A DNA stretch of 43,475 nt from Bacillota bacterium (GTDB lineage: Bacteria; Bacillota; Clostridia; Acetivibrionales; DTU013): positions 1 to 43,475 of the forward strand of contig JAEYON010000042.1 in the NCBI GenBank assembly GCA_023411645.1, given 5' to 3'. The translations under genes were made by a program, and so were the position numbers. Of this stretch, positions 16,042 to 23,737 are shown in pieces (positions within the stretch are counted from its first letter, which is position 1; each line of letters starts with the position of its first letter). Under the pieces are notes generated by a model. The model ran no database searches, had not been told where the DNA came from, and saw only the letters and a list, made by a program, of their open reading frames with translations.

Positions 16042-17439
16042 ATGAGTAGGGTTAAAATAACAGAAACAGTATTGCGAGATGCACATCAATCTTTGATTGC
16101 TACTCGTATGACAACAGAAGATATATTACCAATTGTCGAGAAGCTTGACAATATAGGCTATAATTCATTGGAATGCTGGGGCGGAGCTACCTTTGATTCA
16201 TGTCTGCGTTTTATGAATGAGGATCCATGGGAAAGATTGAGGAAAATTAAAAGCAGAGCGAAAAAGACGAAACTCCAGATGCTACTTAGAGGGCAAAACC
16301 TCCTTGGCTACAAGCATTACGCCGATGATGTCGTATCATATTTTGTACAGAAATCAATCGCTAATGGTATCGATATCATCCGTATCTTTGATGCGCTCAA
16401 TGATGTTAGAAATATTGAAGCATCCATCAAAGCATGTAAAAAAGAAGGCGGGCATGCACAGGGAACAGTGAGCTACACAGTCAGTCCTGTTCATAATCTT
16501 GAGCTGTTTGTGAAGGATGCCAGAAAACTGGTTGAAATGGGCGCGGACAGCATATGTATAAAGGATATGGCCGGATTGCTTCTGCCGTATTCGGCATATG
16601 ATCTTGTAAAGGCTCTTAAAGAGTATATCAAGGTCCCGTTGCAGATTCACACCCACTATACCAGCGGCGTTGCATCCATGACATATATGAAAGCCATAGA
16701 GGCAGGCGCGGACGTGGTCGACTGTGCGATATCACCTATGGCAATGGGTACATCTCAGCCACCAACGGAGCCTTTGGTTGCGACACTGAAAGATACTGAA
16801 TTTGATACCGGACTGGATCTGAGTAAGCTGACGGAGATTGCTGAATACTTCAGACCCATCAAGGATAACTATGTAAAGTCCGGACTGCTTGACACCAAAG
16901 TTATGGGCGTCGATGTTAATGCATTGATTTATCAGGTTCCCGGCGGAATGCTTTCCAATCTGGTTTCCCAACTGAAACAGGCAGGGAAGTCAGACCAGTA
17001 TGAAGAAGTACTTAAAGAGGTTCCCAGAGTGAGAGAAGACTTTGGATATCCTCCGCTTGTAACGCCAACAAGCCAGATCGTCGGAACGCAGGCTGTAATG
17101 AATGTCATAACCGGTGAGAGATATAAAATGGTGCCTAAGGAATCCAGGGCGCTTGTCAAAGGTGAGTACGGAAAGACTCCAGCACCTATCCCTGAAGCAA
17201 TCAAAAAGAAGATACTTGGAGATGATGAGCAGATTACATGCAGGCCTGCAGATCTGATACAGCCTGAGCTGGACAATATCAGAAGCCAGATCGGACAGTA
17301 TATCGAGCAGGATGAGGATGTACTATCCTATGCATTGTTCCCGCAGGTTGCTGAAAGCTTCTTCAAGCTTCGCCAGGCTGAAAAATACAAGATCGACGGT
17401 ACGATTGTAGATTATGAGACAAAGGTTCATCCAGTGTGA
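16042..17439 (+). CDS. Pyruvate/oxaloacetate carboxyltransferase (PycB / transcarboxylase 5S type)
   Basis: It moves the carboxyl group between oxaloacetate and carrier biotin, releasing pyruvate. The 465-residue product is an HMGL-like TIM barrel with ETVLRDAHQSLIATRM at the N-terminus (metal-binding D13) and the metal histidines in QIHTHYTSG. A conserved carboxyltransferase C-domain includes YQVPGGMLSNL. It lacks its own biotinyl domain, which is encoded separately by the preceding gene. With MmdA and the carrier, the simplest reading is methylmalonyl-CoA:pyruvate transcarboxylase. A Na+-pumping oxaloacetate decarboxylase is less likely because no beta (membrane) subunit follows. Confidence 0.92.
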   Translation: MSRVKITETVLRDAHQSLIATRMTTEDILPIVEKLDNIGYNSLECWGGATFDSCLRFMNEDPWERLRKIKSRAKKTKLQMLLRGQNLLGYKHYADDVVSYFVQKSIANGIDIIRIFDALNDVRNIEASIKACKKEGGHAQGTVSYTVSPVHNLELFVKDARKLVEMGADSICIKDMAGLLLPYSAYDLVKALKEYIKVPLQIHTHYTSGVASMTYMKAIEAGADVVDCAISPMAMGTSQPPTEPLVATLKDTEFDTGLDLSKLTEIAEYFRPIKDNYVKSGLLDTKVMGVDVNALIYQVPGGMLSNLVSQLKQAGKSDQYEEVLKEVPRVREDFGYPPLVTPTSQIVGTQAVMNVITGERYKMVPKESRALVKGEYGKTPAPIPEAIKKKILGDDEQITCRPADLIQPELDNIRSQIGQYIEQDEDVLSYALFPQVAESFFKLRQAEKYKIDGTIVDYETKVHPV

Positions 17440-17473
17440 AGTGAATTAGGTCGTTATAAATAAAGCAGATAGA

Positions 17474-17515
17474 AAAATATAGGGTGAGAGCAGTAAACTC
17501 TCACCCTATATTTAT
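17474..17515. terminator. Bidirectional terminator between convergent operons
   Basis: AGGGTGAGAG (17481-17490) and CTCTCACCCT (17498-17507) form a perfect 10-bp stem with a 7-nt loop. A-rich sequence on the left gives a good U-tract for the minus-strand operon; the right side (ATATTTATGT) is a weaker tract for the plus-strand operon. Confidence 0.85.
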
Positions 17516-17533
17516 GTAATGCACCAATAACCA

Positions 17534-18334
17534 TTATACTTCAATTTCGCCTTCTCTGAATTTTGTAAGATAGTTCATACAATAGTCATCCGCTCCTAAT
17601 AAAGCTTCAGTGGCATATATAAATGACATAAGCTTCTTATTAAGAGGATCAAGGATTGCTCCGTCCATTCCGGCACTCATTGCCGCAACAAGAAATGTCT
17701 GATTCATTAATTTGCGAGCGGGAAGGCCATATGAAACATTGCTAAGCCCACATGTGATATGCACCCCGGGGAATTCAGACTTAACCTTACGTATCGTCTC
17801 AATTGCAACAACTCCATAGTGTGAGCCGGTTCCAATCGGTCTAACCATTGGATCAATATAAATGTTATCTAGTGGAAGACCCTCTTTTGTAAGCTTTTCA
17901 ATAAGTCTTTCTGCAATTGCGACCCTGTCATCCACTGTTTCCGGCATACCTGTATCATCCATACATAAGGCAATGATACTTGTATTATACTGTATTGCAA
18001 GAGGCATAATTGCATTATATCTTTCTGATTCTTCCGTTATGGAGTTAATTATCGGCTTAGGATTCTTGTTTACCTTAAGAGCTGCTTCTATGGCCTTTGG
18101 GTTAGGTGAATCAATGGAAAAAGGCGCATCCGTCACTTCCTGGACTGTATTAACAAGCCAGACCAGTCTGTCAGGCTCATCCTCCAGAAACATACCAGCG
18201 TTTACATCGATATAGGTCGCGCCTGCATTATACTGCTTTAATGCCAGATCCTTGATTACGGCGGCATCATAATTCTCCATTGCAGGCCTTATTGATTTGA
18301 GGGTGCTATTTAATTTTTCTCCGATAATAATCAT
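17534..18334 (-). CDS. acsE: Methyltetrahydrofolate:corrinoid protein methyltransferase (AcsE-like)
   Basis: It transfers the methyl group of methyl-THF to a cobalt corrinoid protein. The 266-residue product is a single pterin-binding (DHPS-like) TIM barrel. It starts MIIIGEKLN, like acetogen MeTr. Pterin-site residues are visible: D43 and N45 (YIDVNAG), D75 (SIDSPN), N97 (INSIT), D161 (YIDPMV), and N199 in GLSNVSYGLP, the asparagine known to be catalytic in AcsE. AAGGAGG is well placed for ATG 18334; the ATG at 18340 is too close. It is the last gene of the one-carbon operon. No corrinoid protein or CODH/ACS gene is in the window, so the methyl acceptor is unknown. Confidence 0.85.
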   Translation of the reverse strand: MIIIGEKLNSTLKSIRPAMENYDAAVIKDLALKQYNAGATYIDVNAGMFLEDEPDRLVWLVNTVQEVTDAPFSIDSPNPKAIEAALKVNKNPKPIINSITEESERYNAIMPLAIQYNTSIIALCMDDTGMPETVDDRVAIAERLIEKLTKEGLPLDNIYIDPMVRPIGTGSHYGVVAIETIRKVKSEFPGVHITCGLSNVSYGLPARKLMNQTFLVAAMSAGMDGAILDPLNKKLMSFIYATEALLGADDYCMNYLTKFREGEIEV

Positions 18335-18357
18335 AATCATTGCCTCCTTATGAACAC

Positions 18358-20037
18358 TTAGAATAATCCAGATATCCTTCCCGCAGAGTCTACATCAATT
18401 CCTTCAGCCGCAGGAACCTTGGGCAGACCCGGCATTGTCATAATATCACCAGTCATAACAACTACAAAACCAGCACCGGCTGATACCTTAACACTTCTGA
18501 CGGATAAACGGAAGTTCTTAGGCCACCCAAGCTTTTTTGGATCGTCGGAAAGCGAATACTGTGTCTTTGCCATGCATATAGGAAGATTCTTAAAGCCCAT
18601 TTCTTCTATCTTTGAAATCTCTTTAATAGCTGCGGGTGAAAAATCGACACCTTCTCCGCCATAAATCTTTTCCACAATTGCTTCAATCTTTTCCATTAAA
18701 GAAAGATCATCCTCGTATACATACTTGAATTTGCTGTTACCTTCATCTATCAGCCGTATAACCTCTTCTGCCAGTTCCACTCCGCCTTCACCGCCTTTGG
18801 CCCAGACTTCCGACAGGGCAACATTGGCTTCGTACAGCTTGCATTTATCCTCGATCAGCTTCAGTTCAGCTACAGTATCCGTAGGGAATCTATTAATGGC
18901 AACAACTGCAGGAAGGCCAAACTTATCAGTAATATTCTCGATATGCTTTAGAAGGTTGGGAATACCTTTTTCAAGAGCCTCCAAATTTTCTGCTGAAAGC
19001 TCGGATTTTTGCGCTCCTCCGTGATGCTTCAGAGCCCTTACGGTTGCTACGATAACGACAGCGGATGGTTTGAAGCCTGCAGTGCGGCACTTTATATCCA
19101 AAAACTTCTCCGCGCCGAGGTCAGCTCCAAAACCGGCTTCCGTCACCACATAATCGCCAAGCTTGAGCGCCATTTTTGTAGCCATGATGCTGTTGCAACC
19201 ATGTGCGATATTTGCAAATGGCCCGCCGTGTATAAAAGCCGGAGTATGCTCCAAAGTTTGTACAAGATTTGGTTTTAAAGCATCTTTTAACAGAGCGGCC
19301 ATGGAACCTTCAGCTTTTAACTGCCCGGCAGTCACCGGTTTATCATCTCTTGTATAACCAATAATAATGTTTCTTAGCTTTTCCTTCAGGTGATCCAGGT
19401 CTTTTGACAAGCATAGAACAGCCATTACTTCCGAAGCGACAGTAATGTCAAAGCCGTCCTCACGAGGAACTCCATTGGTTTTTCCGTTTAAACCGTTAAC
19501 AATAAATCTAAGCTGCCTGTCATTCATGTCCATGCATCGTTTCCAAGTAATTCTTCTTTGATCTATCCCTAGCTGATTACCTTGATAAATATGGTTGTCG
19601 ATCATCGCAGCCAGTAGATTGTTTGCGGCTCCAATGGCATGCATATCTCCAGTAAAATGCAGATTAATGTCCTCCATAGGAACAACCTGTGCATATCCGC
19701 CTCCTGCCGCACCTCCCTTAACACCGAAAACAGGCCCCAGAGACGGTTCTCTAAGGGCTATAATTGTCTTTTTGCCAATCCTGTTTAGGGCATCTCCCAG
19801 GCCTACAGTGGTGGTTGTCTTTCCTTCTCCGGCAGGAGTAGGCGTTATTGCTGTAACAAGTATAAGCTTGCCATCCTTTTTATTTTCAAGTCCTTTTAGG
19901 ATATTATAGTTGATCTTCGCCTTATACTTACCATAATACTCCAGATGCTCCGAGCCGATTCCTATGCCGCGGGCAATATCCTCAATCGGCTTTTGTTCTG
20001 TACTCTGAGCAATTTCAATGTCACTTTTGATTATCAT
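18358..20037 (-). CDS. fhs: Formate-tetrahydrofolate ligase
   Basis: It activates formate with ATP to 10-formyl-THF, the entry step of the methyl branch of one-carbon metabolism. The 559-residue product matches the family length and has the ATP-binding loop TPTPAGEGKTTTT at residues 65-77. Conserved segments REPSLGPVFGVKGGAAGGGYAQ and LHFTGDMHAIGAANNLLAA follow. AAGGAGG precedes the ATG. It lies between a formate/nitrite channel gene and the AcsE-like gene, so substrate supply and product use are encoded together. folD and fchA are not in the window. Confidence 0.97.
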   Translation of the reverse strand: MIIKSDIEIAQSTEQKPIEDIARGIGIGSEHLEYYGKYKAKINYNILKGLENKKDGKLILVTAITPTPAGEGKTTTTVGLGDALNRIGKKTIIALREPSLGPVFGVKGGAAGGGYAQVVPMEDINLHFTGDMHAIGAANNLLAAMIDNHIYQGNQLGIDQRRITWKRCMDMNDRQLRFIVNGLNGKTNGVPREDGFDITVASEVMAVLCLSKDLDHLKEKLRNIIIGYTRDDKPVTAGQLKAEGSMAALLKDALKPNLVQTLEHTPAFIHGGPFANIAHGCNSIMATKMALKLGDYVVTEAGFGADLGAEKFLDIKCRTAGFKPSAVVIVATVRALKHHGGAQKSELSAENLEALEKGIPNLLKHIENITDKFGLPAVVAINRFPTDTVAELKLIEDKCKLYEANVALSEVWAKGGEGGVELAEEVIRLIDEGNSKFKYVYEDDLSLMEKIEAIVEKIYGGEGVDFSPAAIKEISKIEEMGFKNLPICMAKTQYSLSDDPKKLGWPKNFRLSVRSVKVSAGAGFVVVMTGDIMTMPGLPKVPAAEGIDVDSAGRISGLF

Positions 20038-20048
20038 ATTCAGCCTCC

Positions 20049-20927
20049 TTAATATTTCGCACTTATCTTTATATCGGTGTTTTTCTTTTGTTTATATAGA
20101 AATGAGAGCCAGTATATTGCGCCAATAAAGATAGAACCTCCCGCGATGTTCCCCAATGTGACCGGAATAAGATTCTTTACAAAGAAATTATACCAGTTTA
20201 ATGCATCAAGCATCTCTTGCGTCAAACCCATCGTAATGGCTGCATCCGTCCATGAAGGATTTGCTTTTGCAAGTATTCCTGCCGGAATATAATACATATT
20301 TGCGATGCTGTGCTCAAATCCTGATGTAATGAAGAGCCATATCGGGAAAAATATAGCCAGCAGTTTTCCGGTAACATCTTTAGCGGCAGATGCCATCCAT
20401 ACAGAAATGCAAACCAGGCAATTGCACAAAAGCCCCATGAAGAAGGCATTAACAAAGGACAAACTTACTTTATACGATGCAGTTTTAATTGTAAAGCCTC
20501 CAAGTAAACCATCTGAGAAATTAAATTGGCCGGATAAAATGATAAACAGAACAATGAGCATGGATCCAATGAAATTGCCTGCATACACGAAAAACCAGTT
20601 CCGTAAAAGTCCCGACCACTTTGATCTTCCGTCAAGGCAGGAGACGACGATGAGCATATTGCCGGTAAAAAGCTCGGCGCCCGTTATAATAACCATCATG
20701 AGTCCTGTAGCAAAAAGTGCGCCTGCCAATGCTTTCGCAACACCGACGGATTTAATAGTATGAATTGCCGCATTGGAGCCTTGCGCCGCAAAAGCTATGA
20801 AAGCGCCGCCGAGAATACCAAGCAGCAGCATCTGATAAGTAAAAAGATTTGTCTTCTTACAGCCTGTTTCAACATAATTTTTTGTAATAACATCCGGTTG
20901 AGAATATAAGCTATCTATGCGAACCAT
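20049..20927 (-). CDS. Formate/nitrite transporter family channel, probably formate
   Basis: It is a pentameric FNT-type channel for small monovalent anions. The 292-residue product has six hydrophobic segments and the family motif FFVKNLIPVTLGNIAGGSIF near residues 245-264. It also has GAELFTGNMLI, the omega-loop region of this family, near residue 100. The start codon is weakly supported: AAGGG lies almost against the ATG. Next to fhs, the most likely substrate is formate; nitrite or hydrosulfide are alternatives, but no related genes are nearby. The segment order and charged cytoplasmic tail (YKQKKNTDIKI) are normal. Confidence 0.88.
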   Translation of the reverse strand: MVRIDSLYSQPDVITKNYVETGCKKTNLFTYQMLLLGILGGAFIAFAAQGSNAAIHTIKSVGVAKALAGALFATGLMMVIITGAELFTGNMLIVVSCLDGRSKWSGLLRNWFFVYAGNFIGSMLIVLFIILSGQFNFSDGLLGGFTIKTASYKVSLSFVNAFFMGLLCNCLVCISVWMASAAKDVTGKLLAIFFPIWLFITSGFEHSIANMYYIPAGILAKANPSWTDAAITMGLTQEMLDALNWYNFFVKNLIPVTLGNIAGGSIFIGAIYWLSFLYKQKKNTDIKISAKY

Positions 20928-20962
20928 CCCTTTTTTATTTTACTAGACAGATTTATACTTTA

Positions 20963-20971
20963 ATTATACCA
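20963..20971 (-). promoter_or_regulatory. Possible internal promoter before the formate channel gene
   Basis: On the minus strand TGGTATAAT matches an extended -10 element and overlaps the etfA stop codon. No clear -35 box is present. It could give separate transcription of channel, fhs and acsE. Confidence 0.35.
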
Positions 20972-21980
20972 TGATTATTTCGTTAATAATCTCAGGAATT
21001 ATCTCGAACAAATCACCAAGCACCGCAATATCTGCTATTTGCATCATCGGTGTATCCGGTGTCTTGTCGATAGCGACGATCAAGTCACATGATTGCATTC
21101 CGACCAGATGTTGTATTTGTCCTGAAATGCCGCATGCAATGTAAACCTTGGTCTGAACTGTCTGACCTGTCTGACCGACCTGATGGGTATAAGGAATCCA
21201 GCCCGCATCAACGGCGGCACGGCTTGCCCCAACAGCGCCGCCTACTCTTGCTGCAAGCTTACGAAGAAGCTCAAAACCCTCCGGGCCCTTTACACCTCTT
21301 CCGCCTGAAATAATGATCTGGGCGTCGCCTAGATTTACAGCGGTCTCAGTGCTGTGAATCATTTCGACGATTCTTTTTATTTTTTCTACATCGCTATCCT
21401 CAACATTTTCACAAATGATTTCGCCGGTTCTTCTCGAATCAGGAGTTAAGGCTTTCATAACTCTTGGGCGCACGGTAGCCATCTGAGGTCGGTGATTTGA
21501 GGTGCGAATGGTCGCCATAATGTTTCCGCCAAAAGCAGGCCTTGTCTGTAGCAAATCACCGTTATCTGGATCTATACCAAGCTCGGTGCAATCCGCTGTT
21601 AAACCGCAGTTTGCTTTGATTGCAACACGCGGTATCAGAGCGCGTCCCCTTGCAGTAGCAGCACATATAACGATTTCCGGTTTATACTTATCTATTAGCC
21701 TTATCATAACATTTGCTTCTATTTCATCAATAAACCCTGAAAGTCTTATATCATCGACTGCAATTACCTTATCCGCACCAAATGCAAAAAGCGAATCAGA
21801 CTGTCCGGCAATTCCATGTCCCATTACAACCACCCAAACCTGGGAGGAGCGTGCATCAGCCAGAGCTCTTGCCGCACTTATAAGCTCATGTGTGGAAGGC
21901 TGAATCTTTCCGGAAAGAACCTCGGCTACAACCCACACATTTGAGTATTTTGACTTTTCGGCACTACTAGATATTTTCAT
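20964..21980 (-). CDS. etfA: Electron transfer flavoprotein subunit alpha
   Basis: With EtfB it forms a flavoprotein that moves electrons between NADH, ferredoxin or flavoenzyme partners. The 338-residue product has an N-terminal ETF alpha/beta domain (VWVVAEVLSGKIQPS at the start). The C-terminal FAD domain has ISGGRGVKGPEGF, VGASRAAVDAGWIP, QVGQTGQTVQTKVYIACGISG and AIDKTPDTPMMQIADIAVLGD. GGAGGGAA precedes the ATG. It follows etfB and, before that, the metF-like gene, so the reductase is its likely partner. No acyl-CoA dehydrogenase gene is nearby, which makes the usual Bcd-Etf role unlikely. Confidence 0.94.
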   Translation of the reverse strand: MKISSSAEKSKYSNVWVVAEVLSGKIQPSTHELISAARALADARSSQVWVVVMGHGIAGQSDSLFAFGADKVIAVDDIRLSGFIDEIEANVMIRLIDKYKPEIVICAATARGRALIPRVAIKANCGLTADCTELGIDPDNGDLLQTRPAFGGNIMATIRTSNHRPQMATVRPRVMKALTPDSRRTGEIICENVEDSDVEKIKRIVEMIHSTETAVNLGDAQIIISGGRGVKGPEGFELLRKLAARVGGAVGASRAAVDAGWIPYTHQVGQTGQTVQTKVYIACGISGQIQHLVGMQSCDLIVAIDKTPDTPMMQIADIAVLGDLFEIIPEIINEIIMV

Positions 21981-21994
21981 TTCGTTCCCTCCAA

Positions 21995-22783
21995 TTACAA
22001 AATACTACGAAATCTTAGTTCTTTTACAAGCTGCTTTGCACAATCCCTTGACGCGCCCTCAATCCTCTTTGCAACAGTATCTCTTGACGGAGGAGGCGCA
22101 GTTTTTACAACTCTTGTAGGTGAACCATCCAGTCCCAATTTATCTATTTCCGCTCCAATATCACACGGCTTCCATACCGGTATATCCATTTTGGCAGCAG
22201 CAAGCCGACGTTTAAGAGAGGGGATGCGAGGTGTATTGATATCCTTTACTACAGTCAACACGGCTGGAAAATCCAGTTCACATACGTCATATCCATCCTC
22301 GCGCATTCTTCTAACTTTTATTCCTTTAGAATCCACAGCGTCAACCTTCATTACATAAGTCGTCTGAACCCAATCCAGGTGTGCCGCAATACCAGGGCCT
22401 ACCTGTGCGGTATCACCGTCGACAGCCTGCTTTCCGCATATAACCAGATCAACATTACCAATTTTTTCAATAGCTTTTGAAAGCGCGTAGCTTGTAGCCC
22501 ATGTATCAGAGCCGCCAAATGCTCTGTCGCTTAACAGGATTGCACTGTCGGCGCCAACAGATATTGCTTCGCGTAAGCTTTGCTCAGCCTTCTCGGGACC
22601 CATTGAAAGAACAATTACTTCTCCGCCCATTTTTTCACGAAGCTGAACAGCTTCTTCAACCGCATAGGTATCAAAGGGGTTTAGAATCGCTTGTAACCCT
22701 TCGCGCACAATTCTTTTCGTTTCCGGATCAATTTTTGCTTCGCTGGTTGCGGGTACCTGCTTGATACAAACTACGATTTTCAT
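21995..22783 (-). CDS. etfB: Electron transfer flavoprotein subunit beta
   Basis: It is the small subunit of the EtfAB heterodimer and holds the second nucleotide cofactor (AMP, or FAD in bifurcating forms). The 262-residue product starts MKIVVCIKQVPATSEAKIDPE and has the family segments NPFDTYAVEEAVQL, GADSAILLSD and ICGKQAVDGDTAQVGPGIAAHLD. It ends in the usual recognition-loop region (PRIPSLKRRL). GGGAGG precedes the ATG. Length and motifs resemble anaerobe Etf of the kind that includes bifurcating members; whether it bifurcates cannot be read from sequence alone. Confidence 0.94.
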   Translation of the reverse strand: MKIVVCIKQVPATSEAKIDPETKRIVREGLQAILNPFDTYAVEEAVQLREKMGGEVIVLSMGPEKAEQSLREAISVGADSAILLSDRAFGGSDTWATSYALSKAIEKIGNVDLVICGKQAVDGDTAQVGPGIAAHLDWVQTTYVMKVDAVDSKGIKVRRMREDGYDVCELDFPAVLTVVKDINTPRIPSLKRRLAAAKMDIPVWKPCDIGAEIDKLGLDGSPTRVVKTAPPPSRDTVAKRIEGASRDCAKQLVKELRFRSIL

Positions 22784-22804
22784 GATAACCTCCCTGGTTT
22801 AGAG

Positions 22805-23605
22805 TTATTTCCATGTATCCTTTATCAGCGGATATTGTGTCTTGAATCCCAGAAGTGATAAGTAGACGCCAACTGAAGGATAAAGGCTATGGAGCTTCTT
22901 TAATGTTTTAATAGGATCAAAATGGGTATTTTCAGGTATCTCATAGCCGACTGCTTCTGAAAGAAGAGAGATTCTTTTACTCATCCATGCTTCGATGAAA
23001 ACAGGTATGTCCTTATATTTCTCCAACAGCTCATCAACAATTTTATTTTTTTCAATAATTGGCTGAGTTATTATAAAATCCGCGCCTGCAGCTAATTTCC
23101 TTTGCAGCTTTTCGAATTCATGCTCCGGAGGTTCATAAGGGTTAAAAGCCACCCCTAAAACAAATGTATCCGGGTACTCATCCTTTATATATCTTAACAA
23201 TTCAACAGCAGTAACTGATTCCACTCTGCCATCGGCTCTCACATCAGAGGGCTGAAGTTTCGGTAAACGCTCCGAGCCGTCGCCGCTTATTATCAAAAGA
23301 TACTTAATGCCTCTTGATTTGCACGTGTCCAGAATGTTGTGCAAATCCTCTTTAGTATGAAATGTATTAAGGTGAATCATTACCTGTTCAGGATTTACAT
23401 CAAGCTCAAGTTCTTCTATCATTTCGGTGCCTTGAAAAGAGAGATGGCCCATTGCATTATCTGTAATACATGCACAATAACCGCTTTCCATTACTTTATT
23501 GTATTTTTGGGCAAATAGCTCCAAATCTGCTTCCAGCTTTTCAGAATTCTGTTTTGGAGGAAGGATCTCAACATGATACATTTTGTTATTAATATGGCCT
23601 TGCAT
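22805..23605 (-). CDS. metF: Methylenetetrahydrofolate reductase (MetF-like)
   Basis: It should reduce 5,10-methylene-THF to 5-methyl-THF with an FAD-bound TIM barrel. The 266-residue product has E13 (YHVEILPPK, the acid of SFEFFPP in classical MetF) and D109 (LLIISGDGSE, where MetF has LRGDP). It also has LGVAFNPYEPPEHEFEKLQRK and AGADFIITQPI, the family's folate-site region. It is shorter and divergent compared with E. coli MetF. Three in-frame ATGs follow AAAGGTGG; 23605 has the best spacing. No metV gene is adjacent; etfB and etfA follow directly, suggesting Etf as electron partner. It heads the operon. Confidence 0.82.
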   Translation of the reverse strand: MQGHINNKMYHVEILPPKQNSEKLEADLELFAQKYNKVMESGYCACITDNAMGHLSFQGTEMIEELELDVNPEQVMIHLNTFHTKEDLHNILDTCKSRGIKYLLIISGDGSERLPKLQPSDVRADGRVESVTAVELLRYIKDEYPDTFVLGVAFNPYEPPEHEFEKLQRKLAAGADFIITQPIIEKNKIVDELLEKYKDIPVFIEAWMSKRISLLSEAVGYEIPENTHFDPIKTLKKLHSLYPSVGVYLSLLGFKTQYPLIKDTWK

Positions 23606-23663
23606 CATCATACCACCTTTTTCAAATTGTTTGGATATGTGCATTATTCGAGCCTTAGTTAAA

Positions 23664-23691
23664 ATTATATTGGATATAAAATTTAATACAA
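23664..23691 (-). promoter_or_regulatory. Promoter of the one-carbon operon
   Basis: On the minus strand TTGTAT (23691-23686), a 16-nt spacer and TATAAT (23669-23664) lie about 60 nt before the metF-like start. Confidence 0.65.
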
Positions 23692-23737
23692 TAAATACAG
23701 CTAAACACCGTAAAAGAATACAAAAAATGAGGATATA

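Noticed and set aside
20305..20763. 152-codon plus-strand frame opposite the formate channel gene
   Set aside because: It is antisense to a clear FNT protein and has no family resemblance or SD.
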